This document shows, in pieces, positions 1 through 5,840 of a stretch of DNA of 25,612 nucleotides (positions are counted from its first letter, which is position 1; the number at the start of each line of letters is the position of its first letter). Made by a program: the position numbers and the translations under genes. Origin of the DNA: CAAGNP01 sp045595965 (lineage in GTDB: Bacteria > Bacteroidota > Bacteroidia > Bacteroidales > UBA932). The stretch lies in assembly GCA_045595965.1 (NCBI GenBank), contig JAZOBN010000017.1, positions 1 to 25,612 on the forward strand, in the 5' to 3' direction. Under the pieces are notes generated by a model, which had not been told where the DNA came from, ran no database searches, and saw only the letters and a list, made by a program, of their open reading frames with translations.

Positions 1-70
1 AGAGAAGTTAAACGCACTTGTGCCGATGGTACTGCCCTAACCCGGGTGGGAGAGTAGGTAGCCGCCGCCC
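1..70 (+). rRNA. rrf: 5S ribosomal RNA, 3' part
   Basis: This is the 3' two thirds of a 5S rRNA; the 5' part lies outside the window. The segment carries the conserved stretch AGAGAAGTTAA near its start, then GCCGATGGTACTGC, and later GGGTGGGAGAGTAGGT with a final GCCGCC, all characteristic of bacterial 5S. The region between about 35 and 50 (CCCTAACCCGGGTGGG) forms the variable helix IV. A rho-independent terminator follows at once, so this is the end of a ribosomal RNA operon read on the plus strand. The exact 3' end may differ by one or two bases. Confidence 0.93.
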
Positions 71-75
71 TATAT

Positions 76-113
76 AAGCCTTCAGAATCTATGGTTCTGG
101 AGGCTTTTTTTTT
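76..113 (+). terminator. Rho-independent terminator of the rRNA operon
   Basis: A 12-bp stem pairs AAGCCTTCAGAA (76-87) with TTCTGGAGGCTT (95-106), with one G-T pair and a 7-nt loop, followed by a T run through 113. It lies 5 bases after the 5S end. The -33 element of the next promoter begins inside the T run. Confidence 0.9.
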
Positions 114-140
114 GTACTCAAGGGATTGTTTGTATCTTTG
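111..140 (+). promoter_or_regulatory. Promoter of the lipoprotein / aldo-keto reductase unit
   Basis: TTTG (111-114), 18 bases of spacer, then TATCTTTG (133-140). This fits the known Bacteroidetes primary-sigma consensus (-33 TTTG, -7 TAnnTTTG) in sequence and spacing. It leaves about 18 nt between the -7 element and the ATG at 159. Confidence 0.6.
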
Positions 141-158
141 ATTAAATTTTGTGTTATT

Positions 159-590
159 ATGAAACAACTACTCTCTTCAATTCTATCTCTATCCTTTATA
201 TTTATCTTCAGTTCCTGTCTTACACAAGAACCTGATTTAACTTTAGAGAATAATTCACTGACATCCTCTATTATCTCACAGTCTTCATGTCTTCCTGTTT
301 CTGATGATTCACCTGAGTTGGTACTCTCTGCAAACGGTAATACATTGTATGTAAGAAGGGTAGATGTTCAAAATTGCTCTTTTGAATTGGCTTTGCAGGT
401 ATCAAATGAAGGAAATACAATTCATATTACAGAGAAAAACGTTTCCAATAAACCACTCGATAACTGTAATTGTAATTATCAGTACAGTTATCAGATCTCA
501 GGAATGCTACATGGACAATATGTCCTTTGCATTGAGGGACGCGATCCTGTATCTTTCAAATTTGACAACTCTTTGAATAAAACATTCTAA
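159..590 (+). CDS. Small putative lipoprotein of unknown function
   Basis: Predicted 143-residue secreted lipoprotein. I start it at ATG 159 (MKQLL) and not at the in-frame TTG at 126, because 126 lies inside the promoter and the shorter form has a clean type II signal peptide: K2, a hydrophobic stretch, then the lipobox FSSC with the acylated cysteine at residue 20. The mature part is Ser/Asn rich and probably all beta. It contains a Cys-Asn-Cys pair followed by alternating aromatic residues (YQYSYQISG), then a GQYVLCIEG-like strand, a layout I associate with small Bacteroidales periplasmic lipoproteins. No enzymatic motif is visible and I do not know the function. It is followed after 18 bp by the aldo/keto reductase, so the two are probably co-transcribed. 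Confidence 0.72.
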   Translation: MKQLLSSILSLSFIFIFSSCLTQEPDLTLENNSLTSSIISQSSCLPVSDDSPELVLSANGNTLYVRRVDVQNCSFELALQVSNEGNTIHITEKNVSNKPLDNCNCNYQYSYQISGMLHGQYVLCIEGRDPVSFKFDNSLNKTF

Positions 591-608
591 TTATTCCTTA
601 AATATAAT

Positions 609-1976
609 ATGGCACCACAAAACAAAAAGACTATTTCACGTCGTGAAGCTCTACGCCAAATTGGTTTCGGTACCCTGGCGCTGGCTGGCGGCTATTCACT
701 TATTACCGGATGCAAGTGTTCACAAGGATCCAATGGTCATAATTCCCCAGGCAAATACGTTATGGCTGTAAGGAAGGATAACCTGACCGGCAGGGAGGTC
801 TCTCTCCTTGGCTATGGATGTATGCGTTTCCCTACATACGAAACTTCAGAAGTAGATGCAAGGGGGAGAAAGAAAAAAGCGATTGATATGAAAAAGTCTC
901 AGGCCATTATTGATTATGCCTATGAGAATGGTGTCAATCACTTCGATACTGCATGGAATTATCATAATGAACAATCTGCTGTTGCGATTGGACAAATGTT
1001 GAAGAAATATCCTCGTGAGAGTTTCACTTTGGCTAATAAAATGCCAGGCTGGTTGATTACAAGTCCACAAAAAGCGCAGGAACTCTTTGATGAGCAGTTG
1101 AGAAGATGTGATGTCGAGTATTTTGATTATTATTTGTGTCATGCTATCTCCACAAAAGAGGGGTATGACAAACCATACGAGGAGTTGGGTGGTTATGATG
1201 TACTTGCAAAGGAGAAGGAGAAGGGGAGAATTAAAAGGCTTGGTTTCTCATTCCATGGTGACAAAGAACTTTTCAAGTATATTTTGAACAAAAGACCATG
1301 GGATTTTGTATTGTTGCAGATCAACTATATCGATTGGGTAGATCAGGAAGCTGAAATACTTTATAATGAGTTGGTTAAGAGAGGTATTCAGTGTATGGTG
1401 ATGGAGCCTCTCAAGGGTGGGGCACTTGCCTCTCTTACACCTGATGCCAATGAGATCCTCAAGGCTGCTGCTCCCGACAAATCAATAGCTTCTTGGGCTT
1501 TCAGATATGTCGGATCTCTTCCAAATGTCCTTACTGTCCTAAGCGGTATGACAGAGATGGAACACTTGAAAGACAATCTTGACACATTCTGCAACTTTAA
1601 GCCACTTAACGATGAAGAAAGGGTGGTACTTGATAAAGCTATTGCAGAATATAGACGATACAAACAGATAGGATGTACTGCATGTAAGTATTGTATGCCT
1701 TGCCGTTATGGTGTGGATATCCCAGCAGTTTTTGCCGCATACAATAAGTGTGTGAAAGAGAGCAATATTCCAGATATGGAGGGTGCAAGAGATGATAAAT
1801 TCAAGAAGAAGAGCCGTGCATTCCTTGCAACATATTACAATACAGTTCCAGAAGGGGCAAGGGCAGAGAGATGTATCGCCTGTGGTGCATGTACATCAAA
1901 ATGTCCTCAGAAACTTGATGTTCCTGGTTTGATTACTAAAATCAAATCTATGGTTAAAGAGTTGGAGAATAAATAG
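609..1976 (+). CDS. Tat-exported aldo/keto reductase with two [4Fe-4S] motifs
   Basis: A 455-residue aldo/keto reductase fused to a C-terminal ferredoxin-like region. The N terminus has a twin-arginine signal (S10-R-R12-E-A-L) with a hydrophobic stretch and a lipobox-like I32-T-G-C35, so it is probably exported folded with its clusters and possibly lipid anchored. The barrel carries the AKR catalytic set: DTAWNY (Asp and Tyr), the Lys of LANK, and the His of YYLCH. The C terminus has C356-x2-C359-x2-C362-x2-C365 followed by GVDIP, and C422-x2-C425-x2-C428-x3-C432-P, two typical [4Fe-4S] sets. Such AKR-ferredoxin proteins are widespread in anaerobes; the substrate is unknown. Its stop codon directly abuts the stop of the convergent TSCPD gene. 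Confidence 0.9.
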   Translation: MAPQNKKTISRREALRQIGFGTLALAGGYSLITGCKCSQGSNGHNSPGKYVMAVRKDNLTGREVSLLGYGCMRFPTYETSEVDARGRKKKAIDMKKSQAIIDYAYENGVNHFDTAWNYHNEQSAVAIGQMLKKYPRESFTLANKMPGWLITSPQKAQELFDEQLRRCDVEYFDYYLCHAISTKEGYDKPYEELGGYDVLAKEKEKGRIKRLGFSFHGDKELFKYILNKRPWDFVLLQINYIDWVDQEAEILYNELVKRGIQCMVMEPLKGGALASLTPDANEILKAAAPDKSIASWAFRYVGSLPNVLTVLSGMTEMEHLKDNLDTFCNFKPLNDEERVVLDKAIAEYRRYKQIGCTACKYCMPCRYGVDIPAVFAAYNKCVKESNIPDMEGARDDKFKKKSRAFLATYYNTVPEGARAERCIACGACTSKCPQKLDVPGLITKIKSMVKELENK

Positions 1977-2270
1977 TTATATGTTTTTGCAAGCTTTTAG
2001 TGCTTGAGCAAGCTGGTCAGGGCAGGAAGTTGTCTTCCTGCCACATCTGATCCCTTCAAGTCTTTTGACAGCTTCATCTATAGTCATTCCCTGGGAGAGG
2101 GCTGCGACCCCTTGTGTGTTTCCGCTGCACCCACCGATGAATTGGACTTTCTCGATGATGCTGTTTTTTATTGTAATGGTGATCATTTGTGAGCACACTT
2201 GCGCATCTGTCTGATATTGAATTGTGAGGGAGTTATCTTCTCCCTGAATTTTACCAATTATTGTTCCCAT
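1977..2270 (-). CDS. TSCPD-domain protein
   Basis: A 97-residue protein of the TSCPD family (TIGR03905-like), related to the C-terminal domain of some B12-dependent ribonucleotide reductases but here free-standing. Visible landmarks are a Cys in QVCSQM, the GGCSGN turn, the pattern GMTIDEAVKRLEGIRCG, and the signature TSCPDQLAQAL near the C terminus. The conserved cysteines suggest metal binding, but the role is not established. The ATG at 2270 overlaps the last 20 bases of the upstream NUDIX gene, so the two are probably translationally coupled. The first ~20 residues are weakly conserved in the family as I know it, so a later start is possible. Confidence 0.85.
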   Translation of the reverse strand: MGTIIGKIQGEDNSLTIQYQTDAQVCSQMITITIKNSIIEKVQFIGGCSGNTQGVAALSQGMTIDEAVKRLEGIRCGRKTTSCPDQLAQALKACKNI

Positions 2271-2661
2271 ATAGAAATATTTTATCTGCTTCTACCCAAT
2301 CAATTTCCTTCATCTCCTCCAAGGTCAGCCATACCCCTTTCTTGTGTTCTGTAAGGACAATATCTCCTTCATTTATAGAGCACTCCCAGAAATTCAGGGT
2401 AACTGAAAAATCGGGATATGCGTGGGTTAATGCACCTATTTTCCGATTGGCGGAGATCCCAATTTCCAATTCCTCCCTTATTTCCCTTACCAGGGCATCC
2501 TGCTCAGATTCACCCGACTCTATTTTTCCCCCTGGAAATTCGTACTTGAATGAGGTGTATTGGTATTTTGTTTCCCCCCTTTGTACACAAAATGTTTTGC
2601 CGTTATTGACTATAACAGCGGCCACAACATTGTAGTGAGGTTTTTTATTGATTGGTTTCAT
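2251..2661 (-). CDS. NUDIX hydrolase, MutT / CTP-pyrophosphohydrolase type
   Basis: A 136-residue single-domain NUDIX enzyme. The Nudix box is complete: a Gly, five residues, Glu, seven residues, then REIREELEI, within GGKIESGESEQDALVREIRE. The N-terminal VVAAVIVNNGKTFCVQRG strand is typical of the MutT branch that hydrolyses (oxidised) nucleoside triphosphates to the monophosphate and pyrophosphate; the exact substrate cannot be read from sequence. There is no alternative upstream start, and the ATG lies only 4 nt past the G of a TAATTTTG -7 element, which implies a leaderless or almost leaderless mRNA. It is the first gene of a two-gene minus-strand operon with the TSCPD protein. Confidence 0.9.
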   Translation of the reverse strand: MKPINKKPHYNVVAAVIVNNGKTFCVQRGETKYQYTSFKYEFPGGKIESGESEQDALVREIREELEIGISANRKIGALTHAYPDFSVTLNFWECSINEGDIVLTEHKKGVWLTLEEMKEIDWVEADKIFLYGNNNW

Positions 2662-2682
2662 GGTTCAAAATTAGTAATTTTG
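2652..2682 (+). promoter_or_regulatory. Promoter of the cyclo-ligase-HAD fusion gene
   Basis: TTG (2652-2654), 20-base spacer, and TAATTTTG (2675-2682). The ATG at 2690 lies 7 nt further on, so the mRNA leader would be only a few bases or absent. The -33 candidate lies inside the NUDIX coding region. Confidence 0.5.
2666..2673 (-). promoter_or_regulatory. -7 element for NUDIX-TSCPD operon
   Basis: CAAAATTA on the plus strand reads TAATTTTG on the minus strand, a perfect TAnnTTTG match, 4 nt before the NUDIX ATG. No convincing -33 TTTG is seen. It forms one half of a 17-bp palindrome with the plus-strand element at 2675-2682. Confidence 0.5.
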
Positions 2683-2689
2683 CCACTCA

Positions 2690-3892
2690 ATGGAAAATTT
2701 GACAATCATAGAGAGGAAGAAAGGGATCAGAAAGAGAATTTCTACCCTCAAATCTGAAGTAGATTCTTCTTGGAAAGAGTGTGCTTCAGAGGAGATTCTA
2801 ACGAGGGTTGAGAGGCTTCAGATTTTTAACGATGCCAGGACAATACTTTTCTATCATGCACTCCCTGATGAGGTGCAAACTGCTTCATTTATAGATAAAT
2901 GGAGTGGGTATAAAAGAGTCCTTCTACCCTTGGTGAAAGGAGAAGACCTCATCTTGAAAAAGTACGAGAAGGGGAAGGTGGTACCTGGGTATAAAGGGAT
3001 TCCGGAGCCGACAGAAGATGCTGAAACAATTGCACCTGAAGAGGTGGATCTCGCTATTATTCCCGGTGTTGCTTTTGACTCAAATTGTAACAGATTGGGG
3101 AGGGGAAAGGGATTTTATGACAGACTGGTACCCTCTTTGAATTGTAAATTGGTGGGGATATGTTATGATTTCCAGATTGTAAATGAGATCCCATGTGAAG
3201 ATTTTGATAAAAAAATGGATTTAGTTATGACACAGACAAGTACTTTCAAAAATTATAAATACAAACATATTATTTTCGATGTTGACGGGACTCTGCTTGA
3301 TACAGCAAAGACGGCAATGACCTCTTTGAAGCTTGCTATCAAGGAGTTGCTTGGTAAAGATATGGAGATAGAGAATCTGATGTTCTATTTTGGGATCCCG
3401 AGTGTCAAGACTGTGAAGATTCTCGGATTCGAGGACGCCGACCAGGCTATTGACAGATGGGAGACAATATACAATGATTACAGGTATCTGACATCTCCAT
3501 TCCCTGGGGTTGAAGAGATGCTTGAACAACTCAAGAAAGATGGGCTGAAGATCGGAATTGTCACCTCCAGAAATGAGATTGAGATCAATAATGACCCCTA
3601 CCTGAAGGGATGGGATAAATATATAGACCTCCTTATAGGCTCTGCCGATACAGTAAACCACAAACCGCATCCAGAACCTATACTTACTTATATGGAGAGG
3701 ATGGGGGCCACCCCTGAGGAGTGTATTTATATTGGAGATACACTTTTTGATTGCCAGTGCGCCCATGGTGCCGGCCTTAAATTTATCCTTACCCAATGGA
3801 CAAAACCGGCTGACCCTGCATCAACTAAAGAGTTGGAAGAATCAGCCGACTATATTGCTCACAGTGTGGAGGATATAATGGATGTCATTTAG
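2690..3892 (+). CDS. 5-formyltetrahydrofolate cyclo-ligase fused to a HAD phosphatase
   Basis: A 400-residue two-domain enzyme. Residues 1-185 are a full-length 5-formyl-THF cyclo-ligase, which converts 5-formyl-THF to 5,10-methenyl-THF with ATP: an N-terminal basic helix (RKKGIRKRI), the strand TILFYHALPDEV, GIPEP, and the signature G137-RGKGFYD144. Residues from about 193 to 400 are a HAD-superfamily hydrolase of the phosphoglycolate/beta-phosphoglucomutase type: D197-V-D199-GTLLDT (motif I), T292-S293 (motif II), K325 in HKPHPEP (motif III), and G-D350-TLFD354 (motif IV). All catalytic residues of both halves are present, and the join at ~186-192 (TFKNYKY) has no stop or frame break. The HAD substrate is unknown. 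The stop codon overlaps that of the convergent peptidase gene by 4 bp. Confidence 0.9.
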   Translation: MENLTIIERKKGIRKRISTLKSEVDSSWKECASEEILTRVERLQIFNDARTILFYHALPDEVQTASFIDKWSGYKRVLLPLVKGEDLILKKYEKGKVVPGYKGIPEPTEDAETIAPEEVDLAIIPGVAFDSNCNRLGRGKGFYDRLVPSLNCKLVGICYDFQIVNEIPCEDFDKKMDLVMTQTSTFKNYKYKHIIFDVDGTLLDTAKTAMTSLKLAIKELLGKDMEIENLMFYFGIPSVKTVKILGFEDADQAIDRWETIYNDYRYLTSPFPGVEEMLEQLKKDGLKIGIVTSRNEIEINNDPYLKGWDKYIDLLIGSADTVNHKPHPEPILTYMERMGATPEECIYIGDTLFDCQCAHGAGLKFILTQWTKPADPASTKELEESADYIAHSVEDIMDVI

Positions 3893-5568
3893 TCGACAAA
3901 CTGCATTTTGTAGTATTTTGCAGTAAGTTTTTCCCCTGTTGCCCTCTCAATCATATCGTTCCACTCGTATTTCATACCTGGTGCGAATACTTTCTCGTTC
4001 ATCCACTTGCCCACCTCTGCTGCATTAGTGTCGTAGCAATCAAATTTCATGTCATTCTTGCCTGTGATGTTGGTGGTGATGTAGTGGTGCATTTGTGATG
4101 CGAGGAGTGCCCCCAACTGGTAGTTGTGGTAGTAGCAGGGGTATAGTGCAATGTGTATTTTTGAGGCCCAGTCGGGTTCGTCGCGCCCCTGAGGGGCTTT
4201 CATCATCTGGTATTTTTCTACTATATCCCACCATAGTTTGTTGAGATCCTGCTCAGGATTTGCGTACATCTCTTTTTCGAAGCGGTAAACGACCTGAGTC
4301 CAGCGGGAGAATACAAGTTGCTGCAGGCGTAGTGAGTTGAAGCACTCCTCAGCGATTTCCCCCTTTTCCTGGTCTGATATTCCGAAGTTCTTCTGGATCC
4401 ACTCAGGATTGCGTGAGAGTCTTTCGAATAGCATAGCTACAGCTTCTGTGGTGAAAGTGTGGGCAGCATCTCTGAGGATATAAGGATTTTCGGGGGTATC
4501 GTGTCCGAGTGCATATACACCGTGACCGAACTCGTGAAGCATGGTGCTCATCCATTGTTCGTTGTCTGTGATGTTGCAGAGGATCCTTACATCGGAGTTG
4601 CCATCAATATCTGTGCAGTAAGCGTGCTGATATTTTTTCTCCTTTGGATACAGGTCACTATTTGCCATAATTTTCTCAATGTCAAGACCTATACTTTTAT
4701 AGAAATCTATGGTGAGCTGTTCCAGATTCTCCCCTTTGTAGTATTTGTCAAGATCTACAGGGTAGAGCTCGGGGGCCTCCTGAAAGAAACGGTTCTGGTA
4801 GTGCCAAGGCATCAATTTTGATTTAGGGATGCGGTATCTCTTTGCAAATTTTGTATCAATCTGGTCCTTAAGAGCCGCAAAGCCATCTTTGGTCATCAGA
4901 TCGAGTTCATCAAAAATTGCTGAAATCTCCTCCGGATCCTGTCCGGAGAGTTTGAGACTCATAGTGTGGTAGTTGTCAAATTCAAGTTCCTGAGCCACTT
5001 TGTTCCTTAAACGGACAATCTCAAGGACATCTTCTGCAACATAGTTGCCGATAGCTTTATGCCCTTTCCATACCTCTTCAAGCTCTTTGTTGTCGGTGGA
5101 GGTCCGGAGGATCTCTTCCACTTTGTTGTCATTGATCTCTTCCCCTTTGTATTTTGCCCTGAACTCTGAATATTTCAACTCAAGGGCTGCTTCTTTCTCA
5201 ATTATGAGGTTGAGAAGGGCGGTATCTGCCTGGTTGCTAAGGTAGGTGTCATAGAGTACATCAAGCTGACGTTTCAGTAGAGGATCTTTGACCTCTCCAC
5301 CCTCTTTGAGTTTTTTCAACTCCGCAAATACCTCTTTATCAGAGAAAAGTGTGGTGAGCTCCATATTGATCTGGGAATACTTCTCGAACTCTGCTGCATC
5401 TCCCGTAGTGGTACCTTTCCAGTAAGCCTCCGCTGATGAGGTGCGTAGAGGGGCCATTTTCTCCTCTACATTCTTAATGATCTTCTCAAGTTTCATCTCG
5501 CTTTTGTTTCCGCAGCCTGCAAGTAAAAGGGTAAGGGCTGCAATAAGATATAGACGTAAATTTTTCAT
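3889..5568 (-). CDS. Zinc metallopeptidase lipoprotein, M3/M2-like
   Basis: A 559-residue lipoprotein peptidase, probably periplasmic. I start at ATG 5568 (MKNLRL), which gives a lipobox LLAGC with Cys19; an in-frame ATG at 5598 would place its codons inside the promoter region. The zinc site is H345-E346-F-G-H349, and E375 in FTTEAVA is the likely third ligand, spaced as in M3 and M2 dipeptidyl-carboxypeptidase and oligopeptidase families. The N-terminal half is helical and charged (KNKELEEVWKGH type), as in angiotensin-converting-enzyme-like M2 folds. The C-terminal MKAPQGRDEPDW and HNYQLGALLASQ segments are typical of the Bacteroidota members. It likely trims short peptides in the envelope. 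No neighbour suggests a specific substrate. Confidence 0.88.
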   Translation of the reverse strand: MKNLRLYLIAALTLLLAGCGNKSEMKLEKIIKNVEEKMAPLRTSSAEAYWKGTTTGDAAEFEKYSQINMELTTLFSDKEVFAELKKLKEGGEVKDPLLKRQLDVLYDTYLSNQADTALLNLIIEKEAALELKYSEFRAKYKGEEINDNKVEEILRTSTDNKELEEVWKGHKAIGNYVAEDVLEIVRLRNKVAQELEFDNYHTMSLKLSGQDPEEISAIFDELDLMTKDGFAALKDQIDTKFAKRYRIPKSKLMPWHYQNRFFQEAPELYPVDLDKYYKGENLEQLTIDFYKSIGLDIEKIMANSDLYPKEKKYQHAYCTDIDGNSDVRILCNITDNEQWMSTMLHEFGHGVYALGHDTPENPYILRDAAHTFTTEAVAMLFERLSRNPEWIQKNFGISDQEKGEIAEECFNSLRLQQLVFSRWTQVVYRFEKEMYANPEQDLNKLWWDIVEKYQMMKAPQGRDEPDWASKIHIALYPCYYHNYQLGALLASQMHHYITTNITGKNDMKFDCYDTNAAEVGKWMNEKVFAPGMKYEWNDMIERATGEKLTAKYYKMQFVD

Positions 5569-5585
5569 TATTGTATTATTTGTGA

Positions 5586-5593
5586 CAAAAGTA
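5586..5593 (-). promoter_or_regulatory. -7 element for the metallopeptidase gene
   Basis: CAAAAGTA on the plus strand reads TACTTTTG on the minus strand, a full TAnnTTTG match, 17 nt before the ATG at 5568. No clear -33 element was found. It is divergent from the plus-strand element at 5616-5623, 22 bases apart. Confidence 0.45.
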
Positions 5594-5600
5594 CTCAAAA

Positions 5601-5618
5601 TATGTTATAATATGTTAT
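5601..5618. repeat. Two direct copies of TATGTTAT, 10-bp period
   Basis: TATGTTAT occurs at 5601-5608 and again at 5611-5618, exactly one helical turn apart. The second copy overlaps the TATCTTTG -7 element of the peptide/fimbrillin operon. It sits between the two divergent -7 elements and could be a regulator site or simply AT-rich promoter DNA. Confidence 0.4.
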
Positions 5619-5623
5619 CTTTG
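5616..5623 (+). promoter_or_regulatory. -7 element for the small-peptide / fimbrillin-like operon
   Basis: TATCTTTG is a full TAnnTTTG match, 45 nt before the peptide ATG at 5669. No TTTG is present at the usual -33 distance, which would be consistent with a weak or activator-dependent promoter. Confidence 0.45.
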
Positions 5624-5668
5624 CCTATAATCACTTAGTATAAGTAAAACTAAACATAACAAACAACA

Positions 5669-5809
5669 ATGAAACAAACTCTTTTTACTATGCAGGAGTA
5701 TACTGCTCCTCAAATCTACATCATCTCTGTAGAGACAGAGAGGGGATTTGCAACCTCATCTGAAGGTGGCCTTGAAGGTGGAAATTCACAAAACGGATCA
5801 TGGTCATAA
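5669..5809 (+). CDS. Short 46-residue peptide gene upstream of fimbrillin-like lipoprotein
   Basis: An uninterrupted reading frame from ATG 5669 to TAA 5809 encodes 46 residues. It starts MKQTLFTMQEYTAPQIYI, continues with ISVETERGFATSS, and ends in a Gly/Ser/Asn-rich tail (EGGLEGGNSQNGSW plus a final Ser). There is no hydrophobic signal peptide. The layout (tyrosine and proline near the start, a beta strand ending in an acidic pair, then GFA(T/A)S and a glycine-rich tail) matches a class of short uncharacterised proteins that I recall being common beside surface-protein genes in Bacteroidales; that recollection is not checked. It lies 31 bp upstream of the fimbrillin-like gene and has its own -7 element, so the two are probably co-transcribed. 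Function unknown. Confidence 0.68.
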   Translation: MKQTLFTMQEYTAPQIYIISVETERGFATSSEGGLEGGNSQNGSWS

Positions 5810-5840
5810 ACTGATTGTCAAACATTAAATATTTCGTGAA

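Noticed and set aside
126..158. TTG start extending the small lipoprotein by 11 residues
   Set aside because: It lies within the promoter -7 region and would spoil the signal peptide; ATG 159 is better.
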